64,000 nucleotides of DNA from Zygnema cylindricum (taxonomy: Eukaryota; Streptophyta; Zygnematophyceae; Zygnematales; Zygnemataceae), in contig JBBHKE010000836.1 of the NCBI GenBank assembly GCA_037447655.1, positions 248,001 through 312,000 on the forward strand. Reading direction: 5' to 3'. A program made the position numbers and the translations under genes. The notes under the pieces are model-generated. The model was not told the DNA's origin, did not search any database, and saw only the letters and a list, made by a program, of their open reading frames with translations. This document shows, piece by piece, positions 10,685 through 20,109 of the stretch (positions within the stretch are counted from its first letter, which is position 1; the number at the start of each line of letters is the position of its first letter).

Positions 10685-11854
10685 TGTTGATATTTGAGTA
10701 TTTTCTAGGTCTGTATTATAATAGGAAAAATGTAGAGGCGATCTACCTCTAACTCCCTTCGCCAAGCCCCCACACTTGTTATAGTCACTGAAGGCTGGGT
10801 AGGGTGATAGAGCCATGGCTGCCTAAAGCTTTGTAGCAGACAGGTAGCGAAAAATAGATGGGTTTACTAAAACTATTGACGGACCCAGGAATTGATCCTG
10901 GTACCTGCTGTTCGTCAACATAGCCGTTAGCTTTGTCCGTTTAGTCTAGGACTAGTGCTAGGACGTATGCGGTTTCATAGCTATATAAATCTGTACACAT
11001 AGACGAATTCATTTAACGGCGCGAATAGATTCTTAGCACATAGATACAGTTTAGAGTGATACGATTTATGGTACTTCATGAAACTAATACCGCGCATTTG
11101 TTTCGTCGGCGAAACAAATACCGCAACATATTTTCGACGGGAGAATTAAATGCTGGATTTAATCGACGGCCATGGTACGAGCCGAGATTCCGGAATGGCC
11201 GCCTTTGCGTTTTCTGACGCCACCACTCCGGATGACACGTGGAAATGCGCTGGAGGATTGCGGAATCTCCGGAGCGCAAGATAACAAGTTTGGATGTGAC
11301 ATTTGTCACCTATCTGGTCCTGTCCTACAGTTTCCGTACAGAAAGTACTCCGGGGCCTGTACTTTTATGTATGGTACAGTCCTGTGATTGGCGTCGTACT
11401 TCAGAAGAAGGGGTTTAGAGAGGGACTAGAACTTAGAATATTTCTGGTAGGTAGATGCCTCTCCCAAAGAGCACCTTGTATAAATGGCAAACTTTGGCCA
11501 GCCGTAATTATCAACTCAGTTGACCAAATTCAGTGATTCTTGTTGCTCCGGACTCAGGGGAGTCCAGGCTACGTATGGGTGTAGTCGGTCAGATTCTTTG
11601 CCTGCCTTGGTGGCTGCATTTCTTAGGGAAAGTCAAAGTGGGTGAATGTGTCCAAATCTCATATTCTAACTTTGCATTCTGTGGTGGAACTGAGCACACA
11701 GAAAGTGTTATTTCACAAGGGTGAAGCTATATTGGGGTTCTGATTGTCAAGGGGTTAGTCATTTGGGTATATATCAAGTTGGAGTCCGCACTATCTAGAT
11801 TAGCTTCCTTTGGACCCGCGAATTCTGTGTGGCAATGGAGCCCATAGAATTCTA
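10685..11854 (+). repeat. 3' LTR of element B
   Basis: About 1170 bp, beginning TGTTGATATTTGAG after the polypurine tract and ending ATAGAATTCTA, where the 5' copy has ATAGAATTTCA. It includes the same ATG and first gag codons as the 5' LTR, proving that the start codon belongs to the repeat. Confidence 0.85.
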
Positions 11855-12552
11855 GTTTGTATACACTCTCGAGACAGAAGTCACTAGAAGAAACAAGACA
11901 CTCCAGAATATACGATTGTTTGTGCATAGATACCTTTGAGGACAAAATAGCACATAGAGATTTTCTACAGTGCCGAATGTGATATGTACGCGGCAGAGGG
12001 AGACCGCTGACAAATGCTGGTCTGTGTGAACCACATAGACGACAAATGACGTGGCATATAGAATCCTACTCCTTTGTAAATATCTAGTTAAGTAGATTTT
12101 TGTCTTTGTGTGGTTAATTCATTAGTAAAGGAATTTTTTTGTATGGCATACCTTTTTCGGTTCGAGCTGTAGGTATTTATTGTACGGCTGGTATGCCTCC
12201 GTGCGTTCAGCAGCATTGGCTTCAGTGTATATTAGTAGGACTTAGGTAACTTTGAAGGTATGAACACTTTGTAGTCAAAAACTGTACAGCCTGTTTTTGG
12301 CATTTTCATCTGTGAATATCTCACAGATCTGTGGGCCGAATTACTTTGAATTTTTTGTGTGTGTTCATCCTGGTATTATCTACATTGTGGTATATTTGCA
12401 GAGCTATGTGACTTTGGTTTAGGTTTTATCAACTGTTGAAGTTGCTGTTTTTTAGACCAGTTTTTGTGAAAGTTTCTTGCTTGGTTTGGTTCCTAGATGA
12501 CTACACCGGCATCCTCATCGTCTTTGATTCCGGCTGTTGTCTCAGAACAACA
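11855..12552 (+). repeat. 3' LTR of element A, third piece
   Basis: Matches 1331-2029 of the 5' LTR, including the gag ATG (near 12497) and the leader. It ends GAACAACA and is followed by the target duplication AATAC and element C sequence. Confidence 0.85.
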
Positions 12553-12557
12553 AATAC

Positions 12558-13865
12558 ATCTAAGAAAGTGAGTATAGAAGTCTTAACCTCTACAAAGACT
12601 TTCAAAAATACCGATCCCACTAGATCTATAGTTACCACTCTCCTATCCCCATACTCTATCTCTACAGTAGGGATCTTTTATCACGATACATATGCATGGA
12701 TGCACCTGAGTTGATGATCCATCTTTCCTATGGAGCTCGGTGAATTGCTCCGAGAGCACACTTCGTATCCGAGGGATCTCCTTCTCCTCAAGACTCTCGT
12801 CAAGAACAAGCTCCCCATCATCCTCCGCAAAAGACTCGTCCTCGGTCTCTTCTTTCACTTTTGTGACCACAAGTGCCTTCTTCTTCCCTCCGAAAGACCC
12901 CCCTCCACAGTTCTCTTAGAGCCTCAGCTCCAACAGCGTCACATATTCCGCTATGAAGTGTCTCGGCTTTTGTAAAAGTGATAAAGACCCTTTGGGGGGC
13001 TCTGTCTTCCAAACTGATCTCTCTCTCCTTTGTACGGTTTCTTCGAATCCTTCCCCCACCAGTTTGCTTCTGTAGCTACAGCTTGTATACTCTTTACCCC
13101 TCTCTTAATCTCAATTGTATTCTCCAACACAAGTATCATCCGGACCAATGTGTTCCACTTCCATGAATTGTTTGTCATTTCTTGTACTCGGTACACTATG
13201 TTTTCATACTCGTCGGGTAACTTCATGTTGAGAGTGTTAACTTTCATCTTCATTGTACCTATCCACTCGGCACTCTCCATCTCTATATATAAACAAGAGA
13301 GATCATTATAGTAGTCTAACATCTTTCCCCTTTTGTAAGTATAATTTCCCAACTTTTGCTGGGCTAGCTGGAGCTCCTAAATTGTACCAGCTCTATAAAT
13401 CTCCACCAAACTCACCCATAACTCCTCAGCCTAGTAAACGTGAAGATGGGGAGTTGCCAAAGCTTGAGTGAGGTGTCTCAAGATGAAGTTTTTGGCAGCC
13501 ATGTTGTTGTCTTCCCACATTTGGGTGTCGTTCTCCGCGATCTTCACGATCGCCGCTCCGGGTGGTGTGGGAATAGGAGCAATAGGAGTAAGAGGTGTCT
13601 CCTTTTCTTTCCCCTTTTTAGACACACTGTTGTCCCCATCATATGCCTCCTACGTTGCAGCAGATGCTCTTGCAGAAAACCTTATTCCACCAAACCCTGG
13701 TGGAGTTCCTTGAGGTGGACGTTTCACTTGTCCACATACAATACCCCAATATCGTTTTTCGCACAAAGCCCTTATCATCATGGCTTCCCAATAAATGAAC
13801 CCAGATCCATTGAAGATGGGCACATTAGAGGGTGGGCCCATAACGTGTAATTTTGTGTCCTCCAT
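12558..13865 (-). pseudogene. Gag and start of pol of copia element C
   Basis: The start ATG at 13865 is in the LTR (M-E-D-T-K-L-H), followed by the primer-site-encoded V-M-G-P-P-S and the Y-W motif. The UBN2-like region is at about 12951-13600 (I-L-R-H-L-T-Q, K-L-P-D-E-Y-E-N-I-V-Y-R). The zinc-knuckle area (about 12960-12990) is poorly preserved. An acidic linker is read at 12643-12870 before the protease region (about 12560-12720). Frames change several times. It is close in sequence to gag of D (42250-42834). Confidence 0.8.
13831..13845 (-). promoter_or_regulatory. Primer binding site of element C
   Basis: On the minus strand CGTTATGGGCCCACC follows the LTR end AAATTACA. It matches 14 of 15 bases of the initiator tRNA-Met anticodon-arm complement. 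It encodes part of H-V-M-G-P-P in gag. Confidence 0.78.
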
Positions 13866-14726
13866 TTAACTACAAGTAGTTTTAACTAGCCCTCTTTCAC
13901 CTACAACCATTGCTGATCGAGCAGACAAATTTTCAACCTAACAGCACTTTTGTGTGGTCTGGACTCTCTTGAGTCCAGGGCAAATATAGTCACTGACAAC
14001 GTCCAACCAGGCAATTAGTTATGAAGCGGCAAAAATGCCAATTTATACAAATTCTCAAAGAGAGAGGTGACTACCTACCAAAATATTCTAAGTCCTGATT
14101 CTCTCTAATAACTTCTATCTGTTGAAATACGGACCAATCAGATTACTGTACCGTATACAAAAGTACTTTTTTGACATAAGTACTTTTTTTTTTGACCATT
14201 TTGGGATCTCGGCGGCGACATGTGCCGTTGGATCAAAAAGGACTTTTAATGTTAGCCATTGAAACAAATGTCTGATTCATTTTTTTCGTGCGGGATCATG
14301 TTCGCACTTTATATTAACTAGTTCTATGTCCCTTCATTCGTATTTTCGTTAATCAGATAAGGGATCAAAACACAATTTAAATAAATATCACACCCCATGT
14401 AATTTAACGAACTCTTACGACAGACCGGTTAGAGCTGACGGTTACGCCTCGCTCTGCCAGTCGGAGATAGATTCGAGTGCCAGTCAAAGATTCGAGTCTT
14501 GCCGGACTCAACCTTTTGTTGAGAGTGACTTATGTCACTCTTTAGACCTGCTTATGGAGTTGATGTAGCCATGGTTCCACCACTCTCTCTCTCTCCTCTT
14601 CAATGACTACAACAAGTAGGGGGGCTAGAAAGAAGGGGTGGAGGCAGATTGTCGGCGCTTTTCTTTTCTTTCTTCACTAATCTATTTAGACCTAGAAAAT
14701 ACTCTATAAATCTAGTTATTTCAACA
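13846..14726 (-). repeat. 5' LTR of element C
   Basis: 881 bp, starting TGTTGAAATAACTAG and ending AAAATTACA in minus-strand reading. A second, truncated LTR of this family is at 51643-51768. The block 14415-14515 has tRNA-like words on the plus strand (GGTTAGAGC, then GATTCGAGTC), comparable with the tRNA-like blocks in LTRs B and D. Confidence 0.75.
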
Positions 14727-17370
14727 ATAACTTTCCGGTTTTGGTGTGTTAAAGCAAATTAATAGGAGCCCAAAAATACAGTATGACAAGAAAGAGAGGC
14801 TCACCTTGCATGTGATCTGGGACAATTCCGTTTGGCATAAAAAAAAAAACTGAAATCCTTTTCTCGTTCTCAACGCACAAACCCTCAAGTTTCGAAACAC
14901 TTTAGTGGACAACTTGATTGATAAGATCCACCTCATTGAAGATATGTCACCATTTCTTCAAACCCAATTCACCACTTCGTGCAAAACAATAATCATGATT
15001 TCTTCAGTCCACTTTTCACATGGCGTAATTTTATTTTTCTCGACTAAATAAAAGTAAATGTTCAAAACGAGGTGCAAGGGAATGAGTGCTTGACATCAAA
15101 AAAATAAAAAAAAGAAAATTAATCACAAGTTACAACTTTTTTAAAAGCAAATCTGTTAAAAACAGTCGAACACCATTTTGACCATTACATACAATTCACC
15201 AAAAATCTAGAGGCAAATAAGACAAAGATTAAAAGTAAAAGCATAAAATTGTCCCAAGTACAATAAACATCTATCGACTAATCAAATAATAAATCCATAT
15301 ATTATGAACCAGCGATAGAGAATTAACTCTAACTGGTATGTTTACAAATTAACTCACTTTTTAAGACACTTCATCGCTTTCGAAGAAGTCGATCAACTTA
15401 TAAATTAACTCACTTTTTTAGACACTTAAACGTTTTTGAACAAGTCGATCAACTTAGCGTAGAGTAACGTAGATGAATACACAGGAGGAGGGGGGGAGAG
15501 GGAGGGGAGGGAGGGGAGGGGGAGGAGAGGGAGAGAGAGAGAGAGAGAACGTAAATTAAAGTTCCCAAAATATCAATATCGTCAAAAGAGTAAAACCTAT
15601 TTCATATTGATAAAATTCTTTACAATTTGGACAAAATGGTTGCATTGCATTTATATATCTATAACCGATTACAATTGCTTTTCCACTTTCTATTTTAACA
15701 CAAGTCTCAAATGTTTTAAAAAAATAAAAATCTAACTTATATTCAGTGCTAAACAAACATATCTACTTTAAAAACTACTTTAAAATTTCAACAGTATAAA
15801 AGTAGGAACTTTTCCTATATTTAAACGACAATTTTTTTATCGAAAACAAATGCATTTAACAAACAAAATGCTGTTTATGAGGATTATTTTTGAGAAAAGG
15901 ACGAAGTGAGAATTGACGAAGAAACATAAATTGATAATATTGACATTTTTTTGTCTCTTAGTTTGACCGGTGTCACCAACCAATATTATTGTCTTCTTCA
16001 ACGGTATCAGACAAAAAATAATTCTTTTTTATTTTTTGCCCCCCCCCCCTTTTTATCTGTTCTCTCTTTTGGCTATCGAAAAAACGTCCGTAAACTTTAT
16101 CCAGAAGATGTTTCAAAATCTGATATCAATTTTAACACCACTTAAGGCAAAGGAAATTTGAACTGTTTAATTTTCTTAAACATTTTAAGAAATTAGGAAA
16201 TTAAGAAAACGGTCCGTCAATGCTAGTCAACCAGTCACATTGACCAAAATAGACCAACATTTATTATGTTTTTTGTCTTCACTCACTATTTAAAAAAAAT
16301 TATGATCCGAAATCGCAAACAAATCGCGATCAGAAAATATTGATAAAATAAAAAAAAATCGTGAAATACATAATTTTGCAAAATCAGATCGTGTTGCAAA
16401 ATCGAATATTGTTGTGAAGTCAAATATTGATACTAAATCAAACATTATTACGAATATCAATATTAGCGAATATTATGTACTAAAAATGTGGAGAATAAGA
16501 CAACCATTGTTGATATAAGATACGAAACCACAATATCGACTCCTCGAGCTCCCATTTCCACATGTGTCCAAACAACAATTCGTCCTATTGGGGCATCCAT
16601 TTTCACCAGAACACATCCTTTACACAATGAATTTTTCGGTAAATTGGACAACATCGGAGGCGAAAATGAAAAAGTCGAAGTCGGAAAAGAACCACTTCAA
16701 AAAAAAAACAAAAAAAAGGAAAAATATAAGCGTGAAGAAAAACCGAAAAGAAACGAAGAAATAAATTATAAAAAAAACTATTAGACATCTTTAGAAATTT
16801 TGACAAATAAAAAACAACCAAATAAACAAACAAAAATCCCAACATAATGATGTGAATTCTCTTAAAAAAAAAAAACTTACTCAATGAGGCTCATTGTATG
16901 AGTGAATGACGATGCCAAAGTAATTCAAATTGTCGCAACGACAAAACTCAATAAAAGGGGTCTCGAAGATAATAGGGTATAAACCCACTTACATATGTAG
17001 TAGGTCCAAAAATACAATTGAAAACTAATTTTTCAAAAAATGAGAAAATTCCCAATCCGTAAATTGCGCGACGGATTCCCAAGTTTATCCTTGAAATTGT
17101 CTTGTTACCCCACATTTCTAAAAGCATTATTTAGGCGCAAATGTAATTAAAAAAATGGGTGAAAAATAGGTTTCCCCGTGTCGTACTTATGACATGTACA
17201 CGTACGTTTCTCTTGTTCATTTCATTTGTCCTGTGTGTGACATTTGTCACATCATGGACGTTTCTCCCATTCACATAATTCATCAAATTTGTGTCATATG
17301 AGCGACTTTGACCGATTTGTTCGTCGTACTCTTGTTGAAAAAATAAACAGGAGAAGGACCTTCCTTATGT
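14727..17370. other. AT-rich intergenic stretch without a recognised gene
   Basis: ORFs here are short and compositionally biased. The visible structure is a G-rich purine tract at 15483-15548, a run of about nine C near 16038, and many A or T homopolymers. I see no transposon ends that I could support. Confidence 0.5.
15483..15548 (+). repeat. G-rich purine tract with quadruplex potential
   Basis: All-purine stretch with runs of seven, three, four, three, four and five G separated by one to three bases (about 15490-15522), followed by a GA dinucleotide repeat. It fits the G-quadruplex pattern of four or more G-runs with short loops, and could also form a triplex. Confidence 0.75.
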
Positions 17371-17377
17371 CTTGATT

Positions 17378-17532
17378 CAAATTTAAATCCAAATGTGAAC
17401 CCGAATCTGAATTTAAAATTGAATTTGAATTTGAATTTCAATTTCAATTTAAATTCAAATTTGAATTTAAATTTAAAACTGAATTTGAGTTTGAATCTGA
17501 ATTTGAATTTGAATTTTGAATTTGAATTTGAG
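17378..17532. repeat. TTTGAA-type hexamer array
   Basis: About 150 bp of degenerate GAATTT/TTTGAA units. On the minus strand it reads as a false ORF of alternating Phe and Lys/Arg. I treat it as a microsatellite. Confidence 0.8.
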
Positions 17533-17611
17533 AAATAATATTCGATTGTTTGAAGGGAAAAAAAAAGTTGGCGGTACATCGACGAATCCATACCATCAGA
17601 TTCGCCAAAAA

Positions 17612-18035
17612 CGGAGATGATGCCATTGAGAGTTTTATGTTTTTTTAACTCCTATTATTCTTATTATTTGTATTATTATTATTGCTGGTAGTAAAATTTG
17701 CCTTTGGTTATTTTAAAGAAAAAATGGTGATTTTTCCTAATTTTTATGATACCAAATAAGTAAAATGTTACTTCTACCACGGGAAAGCCATCGAGATAGA
17801 TCTAAATTAAATTATGATTGGTTCGGAGATGATGCCATTGAGAGTTTTATGTTTTTTTAACTCCTATTATTCTTATTATTGGTATTATTATTATTGCTGG
17901 AAGTATAATTTGCCTTTGGTTATTTTAAAGAAAAAATGGTGATTTTTCCTAATTTTTATGATACCAAATAAAAAAAATGTTACTTCTACCATGGGAAAGC
18001 CATCAAGATAGATCTAAATTAAATTATGATTGGTT
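17612..18035 (+). repeat. 212-bp tandem duplication
   Basis: Copy 1 (17612-17823) and copy 2 (17824-18035) are adjacent and differ at only a few positions. Each has GGAGATGATGCCATTGAG near the start and ends ATTATGATTGGTT. No coding capacity is seen. Confidence 0.88.
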
Positions 18036-18204
18036 TTCAATTATAATAACGATTTTTTGGAAGAGTATTATTTTTTGAAACTTCTGGTTGAAATATTTTA
18101 GCGTGACTTTTAAATTTCAATTTTAGTATTAGCTTTATATTCACTTTTGAGGCTAAGGGAGGAGAAATAGCTTCACATATTACTTAAGATCTTGACAAAA
18201 AAAA

Positions 18205-18573
18205 ATGGGTCTTATTTACATCTTTTCTCATCATCATCATCATCATCATCATAATCGTCATCACCATGATCCCCATCATCACCATCATTACCACGCCATT
18301 AACGAGTCTAATGTCACTAACGAGCGGAGTGAAGGAAGGGAGACTAAATGGAAAGTCTCACTTACCCACATACGAAAAGGGATTGGGAGGGTGGGTTTCT
18401 TAGGGGAAGGACAAGCAGAGGTATTGGGAAAGGGCGGAGGTCTCATGTATCAACTTGTGGATAGGGTGTGCAGGGATCTCTCCGAAAAAAGAATTGGGAG
18501 GGAGGATCGTGGAGGAGATTGGTACCCTCACAAAACTTGGAAAATTGTGAATGAGCACAAAAAGATGGGATGA
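18205..18573 (+). CDS. Histidine-rich ORF on a CAT repeat (doubtful)
   Basis: A 122-codon ORF opens with about ten codons and then a His-rich tract made by a (CAT)n and CAC array at 18226-18295. The rest is Gly, Arg and Lys-rich with no recognised domain. Related CAT arrays without ORFs lie at 18690-18765 and 18850-18950, so the ORF is most likely a by-product of the repeats. No neighbours suggest a function. Confidence 0.2.
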   Translation: MGLIYIFSHHHHHHHHNRHHHDPHHHHHYHAINESNVTNERSEGRETKWKVSLTHIRKGIGRVGFLGEGQAEVLGKGGGLMYQLVDRVCRDLSEKRIGREDRGGDWYPHKTWKIVNEHKKMG

Positions 18574-18689
18574 ATCTCATATGCGAAAAACACAAAAAAA
18601 AAGAAAAACAGTAATGTTACCTTGCCTCTCATACAAAATGTTAATTATGATCTAAATCATTAATGAGCATTGTGGAGCCCTAGTATCAC

Positions 18690-18975
18690 AAGCCCATCAA
18701 CATCATCATCATCATCATCATCGCCATCATCACCATCATCACCGTCATCACGATCATCACCGCGTCACTAACGAGTTCACGTCACTAACGAGCCTCACGA
18801 CACTAACGATCGTAGCGTCACTAACGCCTAGCGTCACAACCCTATGATCACCATCACCAACCATCATCATCTTCTTCAGGGTCAGTGACAAAGTTAGTGA
18901 CAAAGTTAGAGCACAACCCTATGATCACCATCACCAACCATCATCATCTTTTTCAGGGTCAATGACAAAGTTGGT
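18690..18975. repeat. CAT array and 77-bp tandem repeat
   Basis: A CATCAT/CACCAT array (18697-18765) is followed by short GTCACTAACGAG-type repeats (18772-18835). Then a block containing CCTATGATCACCATCACC starts at 18841 and again at 18918, a 77-bp period. The same trinucleotides occur at 18226-18295. Confidence 0.75.
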
Positions 18976-20109
18976 GACAAAGTTAGAACCAGGATCAATG
19001 TTAGAGTCAAAGTCAACAAGCCAAGCTCCAACTCCTGGCCTTAAACAAGGTCAAAACTGGCTCTACGCTTCAGCCGTAAGTAGTGCCTCAATTAGGTTCT
19101 TAAATTCGACGGCGACTACTTTATCAACGACATGGTGTTACACCCGTGAGTGAATGTCGGTGATGAGGGAAGAGAATGGAGGGACTTCATTTTGGGCCTC
19201 CACCATTAAGTGCAAACAAGTAGACAATAACCATTGTTGAAATGGTAATAAGTATTCGTCGATATTCTATTTTCCATTGGCCAGTATAAGAGTATCGTCC
19301 TTAGAAACCATGAAGTGATGATAGACGCCACTTGAACCCAACTCCCTACGTAAGCGGCTAGCGCTAAGGTGGCCATAGGACGCAAACCAAGACCTCGAAT
19401 ATGTTTTGCAAGACTTGTTATAATAATAATATGATGTCAAATTTGTCAATTTCTCTCCTGTTGTGACCTGGAAATAATGAAGATATGGGTTTTCTGTGAC
19501 CTTACATAGTTTCAACGACCTAAATTAATCCACGTGTCCAGCAAATGAATAAGTGGAAAGAAGACTCCAAATGTGTTCCAAACTCCGTAGTTAGGTCCGG
19601 TCCAGTTTAGAGTATTTGGACTCCCAAAGGGAGCCAAAGAAAACAGAACCGAACTCTTTCACGATGAGCTAAAACGGATATAAAAGTCGAGGCGTCTCGT
19701 TTAACGTTGGAACGATCGATTCAACGTCTGGAAACTTCTAATTGACACCCTACGTTATTGGTACGGTAGCGACATGCCCTCGCAAGTTCGATTTCTCGAA
19801 CGCGGGAAAAAACGAAATAGTACGGAATTGAATCAGCTTCGAGTTCATTAAGGTGGATGGTGCGACAGTAAATCAGATTCAGTTTCCATGGACCTTCAGC
19901 GGTTAAGTCTGAGAGGGCATCCGACTGTTTTTCGACCCTTGCAGTGGAGGCAAATTTCGTTTTTAGGAACTCCATCTCTCAGTCATCGTTCGGATGATCC
20001 GTACGTAGCGTTTGTTCATTCCCTCCATCAAATAAATTATGCCAATTTTGGAATTAGAATTGGAAGGCAAATTTCGTGGAACTTTCTAAAGCGAAGAGAT
20101 TTGAATATC
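18976..20109. other. Upstream region of the dehydrogenase gene
   Basis: No protein domain is recognised. The last few hundred bases should hold the promoter and 5' UTR of the gene starting at 20110. The longer frame from 19888 to the first intron carries no domain until the Rossmann motif, so I read it as UTR plus retained intron. Confidence 0.4.

Larger units (their letters stand above)
7631..11854 (+). mobile_element. Gag-only copia-type element B (non-autonomous)
   Basis: The element has two long direct LTRs (7631-8797 and 10685-11854), a perfect primer site, a gag gene and a polypurine tract (GAAAATAAGGGGAG before 10685). The roughly 730 bp between gag and the 3' LTR hold no protease, integrase, RT or RNase H motif in any frame I read. 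It would need enzymes from another copia element. No clear 5-bp target duplication remains: the left flank is AACAC, while at the right LTR A resumes at once with TTTGTATACAC, suggesting a small deletion at that junction. Confidence 0.85.
1190..12552 (+). mobile_element. Copia element A, with nested insertions
   Basis: This is a full-length Ty1/copia element with domain order gag, protease, integrase, RT, RNase H. Its ends are TGTTGTT and AACAACA, a 7-bp inverted terminus. It sits inside element C. Its 3' LTR is in three pieces (6107-6164, 7549-7630, 11855-12552), separated by an LTR-like insertion and by element B. The unbroken 5' LTR at 1190-2029 shows how the pieces join. The coding region has several in-frame stops. 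Confidence 0.88.
12553..14726 (-). mobile_element. Copia element C, LTR, gag and protease part
   Basis: This is the 5' part of the minus-strand element whose integrase is at 1-1189. It holds the 5' LTR (13846-14726), primer site, gag and the linker and protease region. The right flank after the LTR start (TGTTGAAATAAC on the minus strand) is ATAAC; its partner lies outside the window. Confidence 0.83.

Noticed and set aside
12386-12402. TGGTATATTTGCAGAGC as a classical copia primer site (TGGTATCAGAGC with five extra bases) in LTR A
   Set aside because: It lies inside the repeat shared by both LTR copies, and the shared end plus the initiator tRNA match lie about 150 bp further on.
17283-17626. 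Minus-strand ORFs rich in Phe and Lys
   Set aside because: Produced entirely by the TTTGAA-type array.
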